Assembly (NCBI RefSeq): GCF_900114705.1
Contig: NZ_FOTW01000008.1
Span: 124,001 to 188,000, forward strand
Reading direction: 5' to 3'
Origin: Rugamonas rubra
GTDB lineage: Bacteria > Pseudomonadota > Gammaproteobacteria > Burkholderiales > Burkholderiaceae_D
Length of the DNA stretch: 64,000 nucleotides
Shown: positions 18,561 through 27,635 of the stretch, one piece after another
Numbering within the stretch: the stretch's first letter is position 1
Layout of the letters: every line of letters begins with the position of its first letter
Program-made: the position numbers and the translations under genes
The notes under the pieces: model-generated
The model's database searches: none
Told to the model about the DNA's origin: nothing
What the model saw: only the letters and a program-made list of their open reading frames with translations

Positions 18561-18782
18561 TTAGGTGTACAGCGTGGTGATCAGCGCGCCGAAGATGCAG
18601 ACCAGCAGGCACATGCGCACCAGCGCCGGATGCCACAGGTGGCGGTACAGGCCGAGCCGGCCCAGCACCCAGTCCAGCGCGCCCTGCAGCACGAGGCTGA
18701 ACAGGAACAGCGGTAGGATGGTCGGCAGCAGCACGCCGAAAACTGCCAGCTCACGCGGCATGGTGTGGACGGTCTGCAGCAT
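18561..18782 (-). CDS. DUF1656 (AaeX-like) small membrane protein
   Basis: A 73-residue protein with two membrane helices (LLPTILPLFLFSLVLQGALD and ALVRMCLLVCIFGALITTLY) around the conserved YRHLWHPALV segment, as in AaeX. Its function in the pump is unknown. The ATG at 18782 lies inside the 3' end of the FUSC gene (32 bp overlap) with GGAG 6 bp upstream, so translation is coupled. The alternative ATG at 18758 lacks a ribosome site. Confidence 0.85.
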   Translation of the reverse strand: MLQTVHTMPRELAVFGVLLPTILPLFLFSLVLQGALDWVLGRLGLYRHLWHPALVRMCLLVCIFGALITTLYT

Positions 18783-20892
18783 GTGCGTCTCCTGGAAACT
18801 GCGCCATCTGGTCGCGCAGGGATGTGTAAATGGAATGCAGGTCGATCAGCGCGGTGCGCAGGCGCTGCTCGCGTTCCGGGCCGGCGTCCGGCAGCTCGGC
18901 GCGCAGCGTCGGCCCGGCCTGCAGCAGGGCGAACTGGGCCGCCGCGCAGCTGGCCGGCGTGGGCGCGCGCAGGTAGCGCGCCAGCATGTCGACCGCCAGC
19001 TCCAGCGCGTTGCGCACCGCCAGCAGCTGCGAGTTGGCGACCAGCTGGCGCATCTCGATCACCGAGTGGCCCAGCTCCAGCAGGGTCAGGCCCTGGCGCA
19101 CCACGGCGCGCGCCGCCTTGCCCGGCGTCGGCCCGGCCGCCGCGTTGAGCTGGTTGAGCAGGTCGCGCACGCGGTTGTCGAAGCGCTGCTTGAGCTGTGG
19201 CAGCGGCGCCTTGCAGGTGGCCAGCGCCTCGCGCCACAGCGCTTCGGCGATGTGGTCCTTCTGGCCCATGGTGTGCTCGGGCAGCACCACGGCGAAGATG
19301 GCGTAGGCCACCGCCACGCCCAGCACCAGCGTCAGCGTGGTGTTGAAGAAGCCGTTGACGTCGTAGTGCATCAGGTTCAACGGCGCCACCACCTGGGCGG
19401 CGAACAGGCTGATGCCGACACCGATGCCGGCGCGTTTGGGATCGGTGGTCAGGTAGGCGCCCAGCACGAACACGGGCAGGGCGGCCAGCACCAGCATCGG
19501 ATAGTCGTTGGCGTGGATGACGACGAAGAACTCGGTGGCGAAGGCCAGCGGCCAGCACAACAAAAAGCCGATCAGCACCTGCTTGACCATCATGGTCGGC
19601 CGGGGCGACGACGAGGCCAGCGCGCTGAACACGGTAATCATCAGCATGGCGTTGGCGGCGTAGGGCCAGGCCAGCCAGTACCACGCGGCGGCGGCGGCCA
19701 GCAAGGCGCTGGCGGCGCGCACGCCGCTGCCGACGACGATGGCCGGCGGCGTCTTCGGGCTGTAGGCGACCGGGTCGCTGACCTGCTGCCGCTTGGCCTG
19801 GGTCAGGCCGTGGTACAGCGCGACGAAGGCGCGCATGTCGAGGGCGAAGCGTTCGAGCAGCTCGACGGCGGTGTCGAAGTCGATCCGGCAGGCCCGCTCG
19901 ACCTGGCCCAGCGCGGCGCGGGCGGCGCCGATTTTCTGTTCCAGCCGGACGCCCACCTGGTCCAGGCTGGCGACGCTGGCGTCGTCGCGCAGCGCGCCGG
20001 CCAGCGTGGTGTGCAGCGGCTCGACCAGCGCCAGCACCGGGCCGGCCGGCCCGGTGCGCAGCCGGTGCAGCAGCCGGTGCAGCGTGTAGAAGGTGGTCAG
20101 CGCGGCCATGAAGGCGCCGTTGAAGGCGTGCAGCTGGCGCGTGTGCGAGCGGGCGTGGGCGGCCTCGAAGAAGGCGGCGGCGCGGCCCGATTCGAGGGCG
20201 GCGATGTCGGCGGCGAAGCGCAGGTGGGTCAGCTCGGTTTCGGCCGGCGTCAGGCGGCCCTGCAGCACCTCCTGGCAGAAGCCGAGGAAGCGGCTGTAGC
20301 GCGCCTGCACGGTGCGCATCACCTGGCGCGACTGGTGGCGCGGCAGCAGCGTGTCGTGCACCACGGCGGCGCAGATGATGCCCAGGCCGACTTCGCTGAC
20401 GCGGGTCACCGCCAACGTGAACACGGTGGCCGGATTGTCGATGGCGGGAATGGCGATCATGCAGGCGGTGTAGCCGGCCAACACGAAGCTGTAGGATTGC
20501 TGGTTGCGGTACATCGCCGCGCCGCCGGTGCACAGGCCGACCCAGAGTGCCAGCACCAGGAACAGCAGCACCGGCTGCTGCGGCACCAGGGCGATCATCA
20601 GCAGCGCGCCGGCGCAGCCGACCAGGGTGCCGAGCAGGCGGTAGAAGCTTTTTTCCAGCACCATGCCGCTGCTGGGCAGGGCCAGGATGAAGGTGGTGGT
20701 CATCGCCGTGTTGGGCGAGTCGAGGCCGAGGCGGAAGGCCAGCCACAGCGCGCCGAAGGCGGCCAGCATGGTCTTGGCGACGAAGATCAGGCGCTCGCCC
20801 TCGCTGCCGCGCCAGTCGCGCGCCTGCGCACCGATCCACTGGAGCGCTCTCGTGGCCGGGGAAGATGGTGGGGCGGAGGGCGCTGGGGGCAT
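18751..20892 (-). CDS. FUSC/AaeB-type inner-membrane efflux protein
   Basis: A 713-residue permease with two blocks of membrane helices. The N-terminal block is near residues 38-180 (IFVAKTMLAAFGALWLAFRL, MTTTFILALPSSGMVLEKSF, LLFLVLALWVGLCTGGAAMY). A second block is near 370-500 (ASALLAAAAAWYWLAWPYAA, LVLAALPVFVLGAYLTTDPK). Soluble regions lie between them and at the C-terminus. The first-block motif FYRLLGTLVGCAGALL is typical of FUSC proteins. Such pumps, with HlyD and DUF1656 partners, export aromatic acids such as p-hydroxybenzoate. The NodT gene upstream supplies the outer-membrane channel. Confidence 0.92.
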   Translation of the reverse strand: MPPAPSAPPSSPATRALQWIGAQARDWRGSEGERLIFVAKTMLAAFGALWLAFRLGLDSPNTAMTTTFILALPSSGMVLEKSFYRLLGTLVGCAGALLMIALVPQQPVLLFLVLALWVGLCTGGAAMYRNQQSYSFVLAGYTACMIAIPAIDNPATVFTLAVTRVSEVGLGIICAAVVHDTLLPRHQSRQVMRTVQARYSRFLGFCQEVLQGRLTPAETELTHLRFAADIAALESGRAAAFFEAAHARSHTRQLHAFNGAFMAALTTFYTLHRLLHRLRTGPAGPVLALVEPLHTTLAGALRDDASVASLDQVGVRLEQKIGAARAALGQVERACRIDFDTAVELLERFALDMRAFVALYHGLTQAKRQQVSDPVAYSPKTPPAIVVGSGVRAASALLAAAAAWYWLAWPYAANAMLMITVFSALASSSPRPTMMVKQVLIGFLLCWPLAFATEFFVVIHANDYPMLVLAALPVFVLGAYLTTDPKRAGIGVGISLFAAQVVAPLNLMHYDVNGFFNTTLTLVLGVAVAYAIFAVVLPEHTMGQKDHIAEALWREALATCKAPLPQLKQRFDNRVRDLLNQLNAAAGPTPGKAARAVVRQGLTLLELGHSVIEMRQLVANSQLLAVRNALELAVDMLARYLRAPTPASCAAAQFALLQAGPTLRAELPDAGPEREQRLRTALIDLHSIYTSLRDQMAQFPGDAHAADRPHHAA

Positions 20893-20910
20893 GGTGGTCG
20901 GTGGGCTTTG

Positions 20911-21408
20911 CTAGGTGGCGTTTTCGAGGTTGTCCAGCTGTCGTTTGAGCAGGGATTCCAGTAGTTTTACTTCGTCGGCGTTGTAGCCTTCATAGGCGCG
21001 CATGGTGCTTCGCCATACTTCCGGCAGCACCAGGGCGACCAGGTCGCGGCCGGCGTCGGTCAACGAGATCATCACGCAGCGGCGGTCGCCGGGACGGTTG
21101 CCGCGCACGATCAGGCCCTGCGTCTCGAGGTCGTTGCAGACCCGTGTCAGGTTGGCCGGCTTTTCCATGCAGGCCTCGCCCAAGGTGGAGGCGGTCGAGG
21201 TCTCGTCGTCCGAGCCGTACAGCACCGCCAGCACCATGTAGCTGGCGTCGACCAGGTCGTATTTGCGCAGCGCCGCGTTACTCAGGTCCTTCATCCGTTT
21301 TTGGATGTGGTAGGTCATGCGTAACAGGCGCACCATGTCTTCCGGGAAGTCCGGCATACGTGCATGGATATTTTGCAGGCGCTTTTTTGTGGCTTCAAAA
21401 CTGCTCAT
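20911..21408 (-). CDS. MarR family transcriptional regulator
   Basis: A 165-residue winged-helix regulator: YHIQKRMKDLSNAALRKYDL, the recognition region TLGEACMEKPANLTRVCNDL, the wing LIVRGNRPGDRRCVMISLTD, and C-terminal dimerisation helices. It lies between the NodT gene and the FUSC gene, 18 bp before the latter. A GTACTAT half-site at 21444-21450, in the short gap before this gene, repeats the half-site found in the operon promoter at 23385-23406, so this protein is the best candidate for the local repressor. MarR proteins beside efflux genes usually sense phenolic ligands. Confidence 0.9.
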   Translation of the reverse strand: MSSFEATKKRLQNIHARMPDFPEDMVRLLRMTYHIQKRMKDLSNAALRKYDLVDASYMVLAVLYGSDDETSTASTLGEACMEKPANLTRVCNDLETQGLIVRGNRPGDRRCVMISLTDAGRDLVALVLPEVWRSTMRAYEGYNADEVKLLESLLKRQLDNLENAT

Positions 21409-21457
21409 CGCCTTCTCCTCTGCTTGTCTCGAAAGGCTTGATTGTACTATCTAAGCT

Positions 21458-22882
21458 TCACGGCAAATCCAGTTTAATTCCGCCGCCCAGGGCCGCCATC
21501 AGCTCGGCGTAGTTGTCCAGTTGGCGGCCGACGATCTGCGCCTGCTGCTGCTCCTCGTTGAGCAGGGCGATGTGGGCGTTGATGACGCCGACCGAGTCGG
21601 TCATGCCGGCGCGCCAGGCCTTTTCGGCCAGCGCGTGGGCGCGCCGCGCCGAGGCCAGCGCCTGCCGGCTCAGGCGTTCCTGCTCGCGCGCCGAGGCGGC
21701 GCGGGTGACGGCGTTGGCCACCTCCGCCAGGGCCTGCACCACGGTGGCGTTGTACTGCTCGACGGCGCCGTCGTAGGCCGCCGATTGCGCGCCGAGCTGG
21801 CTGCGCAGGCGGCCGCCCTCGAAGATCGGCAGGCTGATCGCCGGCGTCACGCCGCGCATGGCCGAGTGGGTGTCGAGTAGGTGGCTAAAGCCGATCGACT
21901 GGAAGCCGGCGAAGGCGGCCAGGTTGATGTTCGGGTAGAAGTCGGCGCGCGCCGCCTTGATGCGCTGCGCCGCCGCCTCGACGCGCCAGCGCTGGGCGGC
22001 GATGTCGGGCCGGCGGCTGAGCAGCTCGGCCGGCAGCGCGCTGGGCAGCGCCGCCGCGTGGTCCAGCGCCAGCGTCGGCCGGACGATGGCCTCGCCGTCG
22101 CCCGGTCCCTTGCCGATCAGCGCCGCCAACTGGTTGCGCAGCAGGGCGATCTGCGCACCGATCTGCTCGTGGTCGCGGCGGCCGGCCGGCAGCGTGGTCT
22201 CGATACTGCTCACGTCGATGTCGCTGGCCAAGCCGGCGGCCTGGCGGCGCCGCGTGATCTCGAGGATGCGCTGGCGCTGCGCCAGGTTGGCGACGATGGT
22301 GTCCTGCAGCGCGTAGTCCAACGACAGCTGGATGTAGCTGCGCACGATGGCCGACTGCAGCGCCAAGCGCGCCATCTGCGACTCCGCCGAAACGGTTTGC
22401 ACCTCGCCCAGCGCGGCGGCCAGCAGGTCGCGGTTGCGGCCCCACAGGTCCAGGTCGTAGGAGCCGGACAGCGCGGCCGTGTTCTTCCAGGCGTAGTTGC
22501 CGGCCAGCGGGGCCGGCACCGTGCTGTGCGCCGAGTACAGCTCGCGGTCGGCGCTGGCGTTGGCGTCGATCTTGGGCAGCGTGGCCGCCTCGGCCACCCC
22601 GGCCAGCGCGCGCGCCTGGCGCACCCGCGCCTGGGTGGCGTGCAGGCCGGGGTTGTCGGCCAGCGCGGCGTCGACCAGCTGGTTCAATTGGGGATCGTGC
22701 AGGCTCTCCCACCAGGCCTGCGTCGGCCATGCCGCCTTGCCGTCGGCGGCGGCGATGGCGCTGCCGGCGTTCAGTTCGGCTGGCTTGAGCTGCTGCGCCT
22801 GCGGCTTGACGTGGCCCATGTCGGCGCAGGCGGCGAGGGCGAGCGTCAAGGCGGTGGCGGTCAAGGTGCGGATCAGTGTCAT
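21458..22882 (-). CDS. NodT/OprM-type outer-membrane efflux lipoprotein
   Basis: A 474-residue outer-membrane factor. The lipobox LAAC gives a lipidated N-terminus after about 18 residues. Two repeats of the TolC-like fold are visible: WWESLHDPQLNQLVDAALAD and NPGLHATQARVRQARALAGV, then AELLSRRPDIAAQRWRVEAA, DFYPNINLAAFAGFQ and EGGRLRSQLGAQSAAYDGAV. It completes a tripartite pump with the HlyD and FUSC proteins of the same operon. It lies 75 bp downstream of the DUF4148 gene and 49 bp before the MarR gene. Confidence 0.93.
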   Translation of the reverse strand: MTLIRTLTATALTLALAACADMGHVKPQAQQLKPAELNAGSAIAAADGKAAWPTQAWWESLHDPQLNQLVDAALADNPGLHATQARVRQARALAGVAEAATLPKIDANASADRELYSAHSTVPAPLAGNYAWKNTAALSGSYDLDLWGRNRDLLAAALGEVQTVSAESQMARLALQSAIVRSYIQLSLDYALQDTIVANLAQRQRILEITRRRQAAGLASDIDVSSIETTLPAGRRDHEQIGAQIALLRNQLAALIGKGPGDGEAIVRPTLALDHAAALPSALPAELLSRRPDIAAQRWRVEAAAQRIKAARADFYPNINLAAFAGFQSIGFSHLLDTHSAMRGVTPAISLPIFEGGRLRSQLGAQSAAYDGAVEQYNATVVQALAEVANAVTRAASAREQERLSRQALASARRAHALAEKAWRAGMTDSVGVINAHIALLNEEQQQAQIVGRQLDNYAELMAALGGGIKLDLP

Positions 22883-22957
22883 GGCGGCGTTTGGGTGGGA
22901 GAGGGTGTCAATGGGCCGCCTGCCGGGTTGGGGCGGGCGGCTCTTTACCGGTGCGGC

Positions 22958-23224
22958 TTACTTGGCGAAGTGCTTCTTGGTCTGGGCGACGTCGTAGTCG
23001 GCTTCCGTTTCCGGGATGGTGCCGTTCTTGCGCGCTTCGATAAGTTCGGCGATCACCTGGGCGCGGGTCACGCCGCTGGTGGTGGCCTTTGGATACTCGA
23101 CCTGGTTGCCGCTGACGGCCTTGGTGTCGCTGGCGGCCTTGTCGCCGGCCGGTGCCGATTGGGCCAAGACGCTGCCGGCGGCGGCGAGGGTGACGAGGGC
23201 GGCGATGAGGTGTTTGCTGTTCAT
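22958..23224 (-). CDS. DUF4148 domain-containing periplasmic protein
   Basis: An 88-residue protein with a signal peptide (LIAALVTLAAAGSVLAQ) and the DUF4148 core (GVTRAQVIAELIEARKNGTI, ETEADYD). Proteins of this family are widespread in Burkholderiales as short exported proteins of unknown role. The ATG at 23224 has AGGAG 7 bp upstream; an open frame back to 23281 is unlikely to be used. As the first gene after the operator-promoter at 23385-23415, it is probably the lead gene of the efflux operon. Confidence 0.88.
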   Translation of the reverse strand: MNSKHLIAALVTLAAAGSVLAQSAPAGDKAASDTKAVSGNQVEYPKATTSGVTRAQVIAELIEARKNGTIPETEADYDVAQTKKHFAK

Positions 23225-23384
23225 GGTGTTTCTCCTGATGAGGTAGGGGCGGCGCCCGCACGCTGCGGAACGGCCTGCCAAAGGCTTTGTGGCGCTACGG
23301 ACTTGTTGGCCGGACTGCCACCTACCGGTCGTCGAACTTGCTTCCGACGCGATGCCGGATGAGTCGTATCGCGTTTGGATGCAA

Positions 23385-23415
23385 GTACTATATCTCTGAA
23401 TAGTACATTTGTAAA
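23385..23415 (-). promoter_or_regulatory. Promoter with overlapping GTACTAT dyad operator, efflux operon
   Basis: On the minus strand TTTACA (23415-23410) and TATAGT (23392-23387) are spaced by 17 bp, a good sigma-70 promoter. The inverted repeat GTACTAT (23385-23391), 8 bp, ATAGTAC (23400-23406) covers the -10 element and spacer, so a bound repressor would block transcription. The same half-site occurs before the MarR gene at 21444-21450. The rest of the 306 bp gap 23225-23530 holds nothing else that I can support. Confidence 0.65.
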
Positions 23416-23530
23416 ATAAAAAATTACTATCGGGAACATAGCAATCTACGAGAGGTGGCGCACCGACGGCGGGCGCGGGGCTTGTTCAAATGAAGCTTCG
23501 CAATTTCATGACGCACAGAAGGAGGCCTTC

Positions 23531-23923
23531 ATGTCCGGCAGCACACTAGACCCCGCCAACATTCCGGTTGGCACCGACCGCACGCTGGGGCGCGGTCACG
23601 GCACGGGCGCGCTCGGTCCGAGCGACAGTTCCGACAGCGGCAGCGATGTGCACGGCGGCGCCGGCCTGGCGCCCGAGCTCGACCCGGCGCTGGGGCGCGG
23701 CAGCGATGACGATGTGGAGCTTGGTGGTGTGGTCGCCGACGTCTACCTCGACAGCGACACCGACGCCGCCGGCACCGGCGAGCGCGCCGGCGCCGACGGC
23801 GACAACGTGGCGCCGGACGGCGCCGACATCGACGTCGACCACATCGAGTCGATTCCGCTGCTCGACCTCGGCGTCGAGGCCGATTTCGACGCGGCGGCCG
23901 AGGGCGGCAAGCACCACCGTTGA
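23531..23923 (+). CDS. Small, highly acidic protein of unknown function
   Basis: A 130-residue protein rich in Asp, Gly and Ala with few basic residues (PSDSSDSGSD, LGRGSDDDVEL, DSDTDAAGTG, DGADIDVDHIESIPLLD). Two similar stretches (DRTLGRGHG and DPALGRGSD) suggest an internal repeat. It has no signal peptide or membrane helix and I recognise no domain. A strong GAAGGAGG lies about 5 bp upstream of the ATG, and codon use fits the neighbourhood, which supports real expression. The Asp-rich composition would suit cation binding or extreme solubility, but this is only inference. Confidence 0.65.
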   Translation: MSGSTLDPANIPVGTDRTLGRGHGTGALGPSDSSDSGSDVHGGAGLAPELDPALGRGSDDDVELGGVVADVYLDSDTDAAGTGERAGADGDNVAPDGADIDVDHIESIPLLDLGVEADFDAAAEGGKHHR

Positions 23924-24015
23924 GGCCGGGGTGGGTGCCAGGAACGGGCGGGCGGCACGGCCGCGCCGCCCGCGTTCGCGCACCTGCCGCAGGGGCAGGC
24001 GTGGTATGGCCGGCG

Positions 24016-24240
24016 TTAAAGCTGGGGCGTATGCGTCTTGGCAGGCTGGGGAGGCAGTTCCGTCGCCTGCGTGGTGGTAGCTTGCGCGGTGAGGCGCAGG
24101 CCAAGTGCCTTCAATACCGCGAGTAAATCCCACAGTGCGAGCGGCGTGTTCGGCGCAGCACCACGTTGCTGGCGTTCGAGCCGGACTGCCCGCACCGGCA
24201 GCGGCGAGCCGCCCGCCGTGCGGCCCGGCGGACGGCGGCG
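24016..24240 (-). pseudogene. Possible remnant of a helix-turn-helix regulator
   Basis: In the 438 bp gap 23924-24361 the minus strand reads, without a start codon, VRLERQQRGAAPNTPLALWD then LLAVLKALGLRLTAQ and a stop at 24016-24018. This resembles the C-terminal end of HipB/XRE-type DNA-binding domains (an ERG-like turn followed by a helix ending ALGL). Upstream in the same frame two stops follow quickly. It may be a decayed gene or chance, and the confidence is low. Nothing else in the gap is supported. Confidence 0.25.
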
Positions 24241-24361
24241 CCAGACCGCCTAGTCCCCGAAATTCGCCACCCATCGCGACTAGCCGCGTTCCGTCGCACG
24301 GCCGAGGCGGGCGGCGGCGGGCGCTGCCATACTGCCCGCTCCTGTCATCATCTGGATCACC

Positions 24362-26848
24362 ATGTTCCGACTCTCGCTGAGAATGACCCTGCGCGACTGG
24401 CGCGCCGGCGAACTGCGCTTCCTGCTGGCGGCGCTGACGCTGTCGGTGGCGGCGCTATCGGCCGTCAACTTCTTCGTCGACCGCATGGGCGCCGCCTTCA
24501 ACCGCGACGCCCACCAGACGCTGGCGGCCGACCTGCGGCTGGAGTCGGAGCAGCCGCTGGCGCCCGAGTGGCGCGCCGAGGCGCTGCGCCGTGGCCTGCG
24601 CGCGGCCGACACCGTCACCATGCTGAGCATGGCCGTGGCCGGCGAGGGCGAGCAGACCAATTCGCTGCTGGTGGCGCTGAAGGCGGTGGGCGAGGGCTAT
24701 CCGCTGCGCGGCAAGCTGACGCTGGCGCGCGGCGACGCCGCCGTGGCCACCGCCGCGCTGCCCACCCCCGGCACCGTCTGGGTCGACCAGGCGCTGATGC
24801 TGAACCTGAACCTGCGCGTCGGCGCGCGCCTGCGCATCGGCGACAGCGAACTGCTGGTGGCCGAGCGCATCGCCAGCGAGCCGGACGCCGGCGCCGCCTT
24901 CATGAACCTGGCGCCGCGCGTGATGATGGCGCGCGCCGACCTGGACGCCGCCCACCTGCTGCAACAGCACGCGTTGGCCACCCACCGCCTGCTACTGGCC
25001 GGCGAGCCGGCCGCCGTCGCCGGCTACGCGCAATGGGCCAAGGCGCGCAGCGCCACGGCGCAGGGCGGCGGCGTGCAGATCGAATCGTTCGAGTCGCGCC
25101 GCTCCGAGGCCAACACCATGCTGGAGCAGGCGCAGCAATTCCTTTCGCTGGTCGGCCTGCTGTCGGCGCTGCTGGCGGCGGTCGCCGTGGCGATGGCGGC
25201 ACGCCGCTTCATGCTGCGCCACGTCGACGCCTGCGCCATGCTGCGCTGCCTCGGCATGGCGCAGGGCCAGGTGCTGCGCCTGTACCTGCTCGAGTTCCTG
25301 CTGGTGGCCCTGGCCGGCAGCGTGGCCGGCGTGCTGTGCGGCTTCGCCGCCCACTTCGTGCTGATCGAGTGGCTCGGCAAGCTGGCCGCCGCCGACCTGC
25401 CGGCGGCCGGCTGGCGTCCCGCCTTGCAAGGCCTGGCCACCGGCCTGGTGCTGCTGGTCGGCTTCGCCCTGCCGCCGCTGCTCCAGCTGCGCAACACCTC
25501 CCACGTGCGCCTGCTGCGCGGCGACGCCGGCGCGCCCAAGGCGCTGAGCCTGGCCGGCTACGCTCTCGGCCTCGGCATGTTCACCGCGCTGCTGTTGTGG
25601 CAGACCGGCGATGTTGTGCTCGGGCTGGCCGGCGCCGCCGCCTTCCTGCTCGGCGGCCTGCTGTTCGGCCTGCTGGCCTGGCTGGCGCTGCGCCTGTTGC
25701 GCCGCGCCCGGCCGCTGCTGCGCCAGCCGGCCTGGCGCTTCGCCATCACCGACATGCTGCGCCGGCCGGCCGCCACCGTCGCCCAGATCGTCGCGCTGGC
25801 GCTGGGCCTGACCGCCCTGTTGCTGCTCACCGTGGTGCGCGCCGACCTGCTGGCCTCCTGGCGCCTGGCCACGCCGGCCAGCGCCGCCAACCACTTCGTC
25901 GTCAATATCCAGCCGGAGCAGAGGGACGCCGTCGAGGCGCGCATGCGCGCCGTCGGCCAAGCCGAGCTGCGCGCCAGCACGCGCGGCCGCCTGACGCTGA
26001 TCAACGGCCGCGCCGCGGTCGACGCAGGCACCGGCGCCGAGGCCAAGGAGAGCCTGGAGCGCGAGTTCGACATCGGTCAGACCAGCCTGTTGGACGCCGC
26101 CAGCAGCATCACGGCGGGCGCCTGGTACGGCCAGCGGCACGGCGAGGTCTCGGTCGAGGAGAAGACCGCGCAGAGGCTCAAGCTCAAGCTGGGCGACCAA
26201 TTGACCTTCGACGTCGCCGGCCAGGACTTGACGCTGCGCGTAAGCAGCCTGCGCAAGGTCGACTGGCGCCAACGCCGCGCCAGTATGATCTTCGACACGC
26301 ATGCGAACTCGCTGGCCGGCCTGCCGCTGTCCTACGCGGCGGCGCTGCACGTGCCGCCGCAGGACAAACGCTTCGCCCACCAGCTGGCGCGCGACTTCCC
26401 CAACCTGAGCGTGTTCGACGTGGCCGCCTTCATCGAGCAGATGCAGCGCACCCTGGACCAGGTCAGCCACGCCGTCGAGTTCCTGTTCCTGTTCACGCTG
26501 GCCTCCGGCCTGATGGTGCTGTACGCCGCGCTGGCCGGCGCGCAGGACCAGCGCAGCCGCCAGGCCGCGCTGCTGCGCGCGCTGGGCGCCACCCGGCGCC
26601 AGCTGGCGCGCGCGCAGTGGGTCGAGCACGGCCTGACCGGCGCGCTGGCCGGCCTGCTGGCCGCCGCCGGCGCCAGCGCCGCCAGCTGGGCGCTGGCGCG
26701 CTACGCCTTCCACCTGGAGTGGACGTGGTCGGCGCCGCTGTGGCTGGGCGGTCTGCTGGCCGGCGCCGTCTGCGCCATGGCCGGCGGCTGGTTCGGCCTG
26801 CGCCATGTGCTCAAGCTGCCGCCGCTGCACAGCCTGCGCCAGGCCTGA
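24362..26848 (+). CDS. ybbP: YbbP-like FtsX-family ABC permease
   Basis: An 828-residue membrane protein. An N-terminal helix (RFLLAALTLSVAALSAVNFF) precedes a large MacB-type periplasmic domain (to about residue 250), then a block of FtsX-type helices (LSLVGLLSALLAAVAVAMAA, LYLLEFLLVALAGSVAGVLC), further helices around residues 395-470, a second periplasmic domain, and a final FtsX block (FLFLFTLASGLMVLYAALAG). Such permeases move lipids or work mechanically rather than transporting solutes. The substrate is unknown. Its ATPase follows 67 bp downstream, the reverse of the usual ybbA-ybbP order. Confidence 0.9.
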   Translation: MFRLSLRMTLRDWRAGELRFLLAALTLSVAALSAVNFFVDRMGAAFNRDAHQTLAADLRLESEQPLAPEWRAEALRRGLRAADTVTMLSMAVAGEGEQTNSLLVALKAVGEGYPLRGKLTLARGDAAVATAALPTPGTVWVDQALMLNLNLRVGARLRIGDSELLVAERIASEPDAGAAFMNLAPRVMMARADLDAAHLLQQHALATHRLLLAGEPAAVAGYAQWAKARSATAQGGGVQIESFESRRSEANTMLEQAQQFLSLVGLLSALLAAVAVAMAARRFMLRHVDACAMLRCLGMAQGQVLRLYLLEFLLVALAGSVAGVLCGFAAHFVLIEWLGKLAAADLPAAGWRPALQGLATGLVLLVGFALPPLLQLRNTSHVRLLRGDAGAPKALSLAGYALGLGMFTALLLWQTGDVVLGLAGAAAFLLGGLLFGLLAWLALRLLRRARPLLRQPAWRFAITDMLRRPAATVAQIVALALGLTALLLLTVVRADLLASWRLATPASAANHFVVNIQPEQRDAVEARMRAVGQAELRASTRGRLTLINGRAAVDAGTGAEAKESLEREFDIGQTSLLDAASSITAGAWYGQRHGEVSVEEKTAQRLKLKLGDQLTFDVAGQDLTLRVSSLRKVDWRQRRASMIFDTHANSLAGLPLSYAAALHVPPQDKRFAHQLARDFPNLSVFDVAAFIEQMQRTLDQVSHAVEFLFLFTLASGLMVLYAALAGAQDQRSRQAALLRALGATRRQLARAQWVEHGLTGALAGLLAAAGASAASWALARYAFHLEWTWSAPLWLGGLLAGAVCAMAGGWFGLRHVLKLPPLHSLRQA

Positions 26849-26915
26849 ACCGGATGAACGACACGCACCGAAGCAAACCGTCGCAAAACAATTTGAACCA
26901 AAACGAGGGACACCC

Positions 26916-27626
26916 ATGACGAATATGAACCTAGACCGCGCCGCGCTGCGCCCGGCCATCGCGGTCAGCCAGCTGTCCAAGCGGGTGGCCGACGCCACCG
27001 GCGAGCTGACCATCCTGCACGAGGTGGACTTCGCTGTACAGGCCGGCGAGACCCTGGCCATCGTCGGCGCCTCCGGCTCCGGCAAGTCGACCCTGCTGGG
27101 CATCCTGGCCGGCCTGGACACGCCCAGCGACGGCACGGTGGCGCTGGAGGGCGTCGACATCTTCAAGCTTGACGAGGACGGCCGCGCCGTTTTCCGGCAA
27201 AACAACCTGGGCTTCGTGTTCCAGTCCTTCCAGCTGCTGGCCCATTTGACGGCGCTGGAGAACGTCATGCTGCCGCTGGAGCTGCGCGGCTTCACCCACG
27301 CCAACGCCCAGGCCCGGGCCGAGGCGATGCTGGCGCGGGTCGGCCTGTCGAGCCGGCTGGGCCACTATCCCAAGTACCTGTCCGGCGGCGAGCAGCAGCG
27401 TGTCGCGCTGGCGCGCGCCTTCGTCACCGAGCCGCCGCTGCTGCTGGCCGACGAGCCCACCGGCAGCCTGGACGCCGCCACCGGCGCCGCCGTGGTCGAG
27501 CTGATGTTCGCCCTCAACCGCGAGCGCGGCTCGACGCTGGTGCTGGTCACCCACGACCTGAACATCGCCGCCCGCTGTGGCCGCACGCTGACCATGGCCG
27601 CCGGCCGTCTGCGCCAAGAACCCTAA
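26916..27626 (+). CDS. ybbA: YbbA-like ABC transporter ATPase
   Basis: A 236-residue ATPase of the MacB/LolD class. Walker A is GASGSGKST, the Q-loop is FQSFQLLAHLTALENVMLPL, the signature is YLSGGEQQRVALARA, Walker B is LLLADEPTGSLD, and the H-loop is TLVLVTHDLN. The ATG at 26916, with GAGGGA about 6 bp upstream, gives a standard length; the frame is open further upstream inside the permease tail. It energises the YbbP-like permease encoded directly before it. Confidence 0.92.
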   Translation: MTNMNLDRAALRPAIAVSQLSKRVADATGELTILHEVDFAVQAGETLAIVGASGSGKSTLLGILAGLDTPSDGTVALEGVDIFKLDEDGRAVFRQNNLGFVFQSFQLLAHLTALENVMLPLELRGFTHANAQARAEAMLARVGLSSRLGHYPKYLSGGEQQRVALARAFVTEPPLLLADEPTGSLDAATGAAVVELMFALNRERGSTLVLVTHDLNIAARCGRTLTMAAGRLRQEP

Positions 27627-27635
27627 GGAGTCCGC

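Noticed and set aside
24105..24380. Small plus-strand frames in the gap before the YbbP-like gene
   Set aside because: No ribosome site, Arg/Pro/Ser-rich translation and no similarity to any family that I know.
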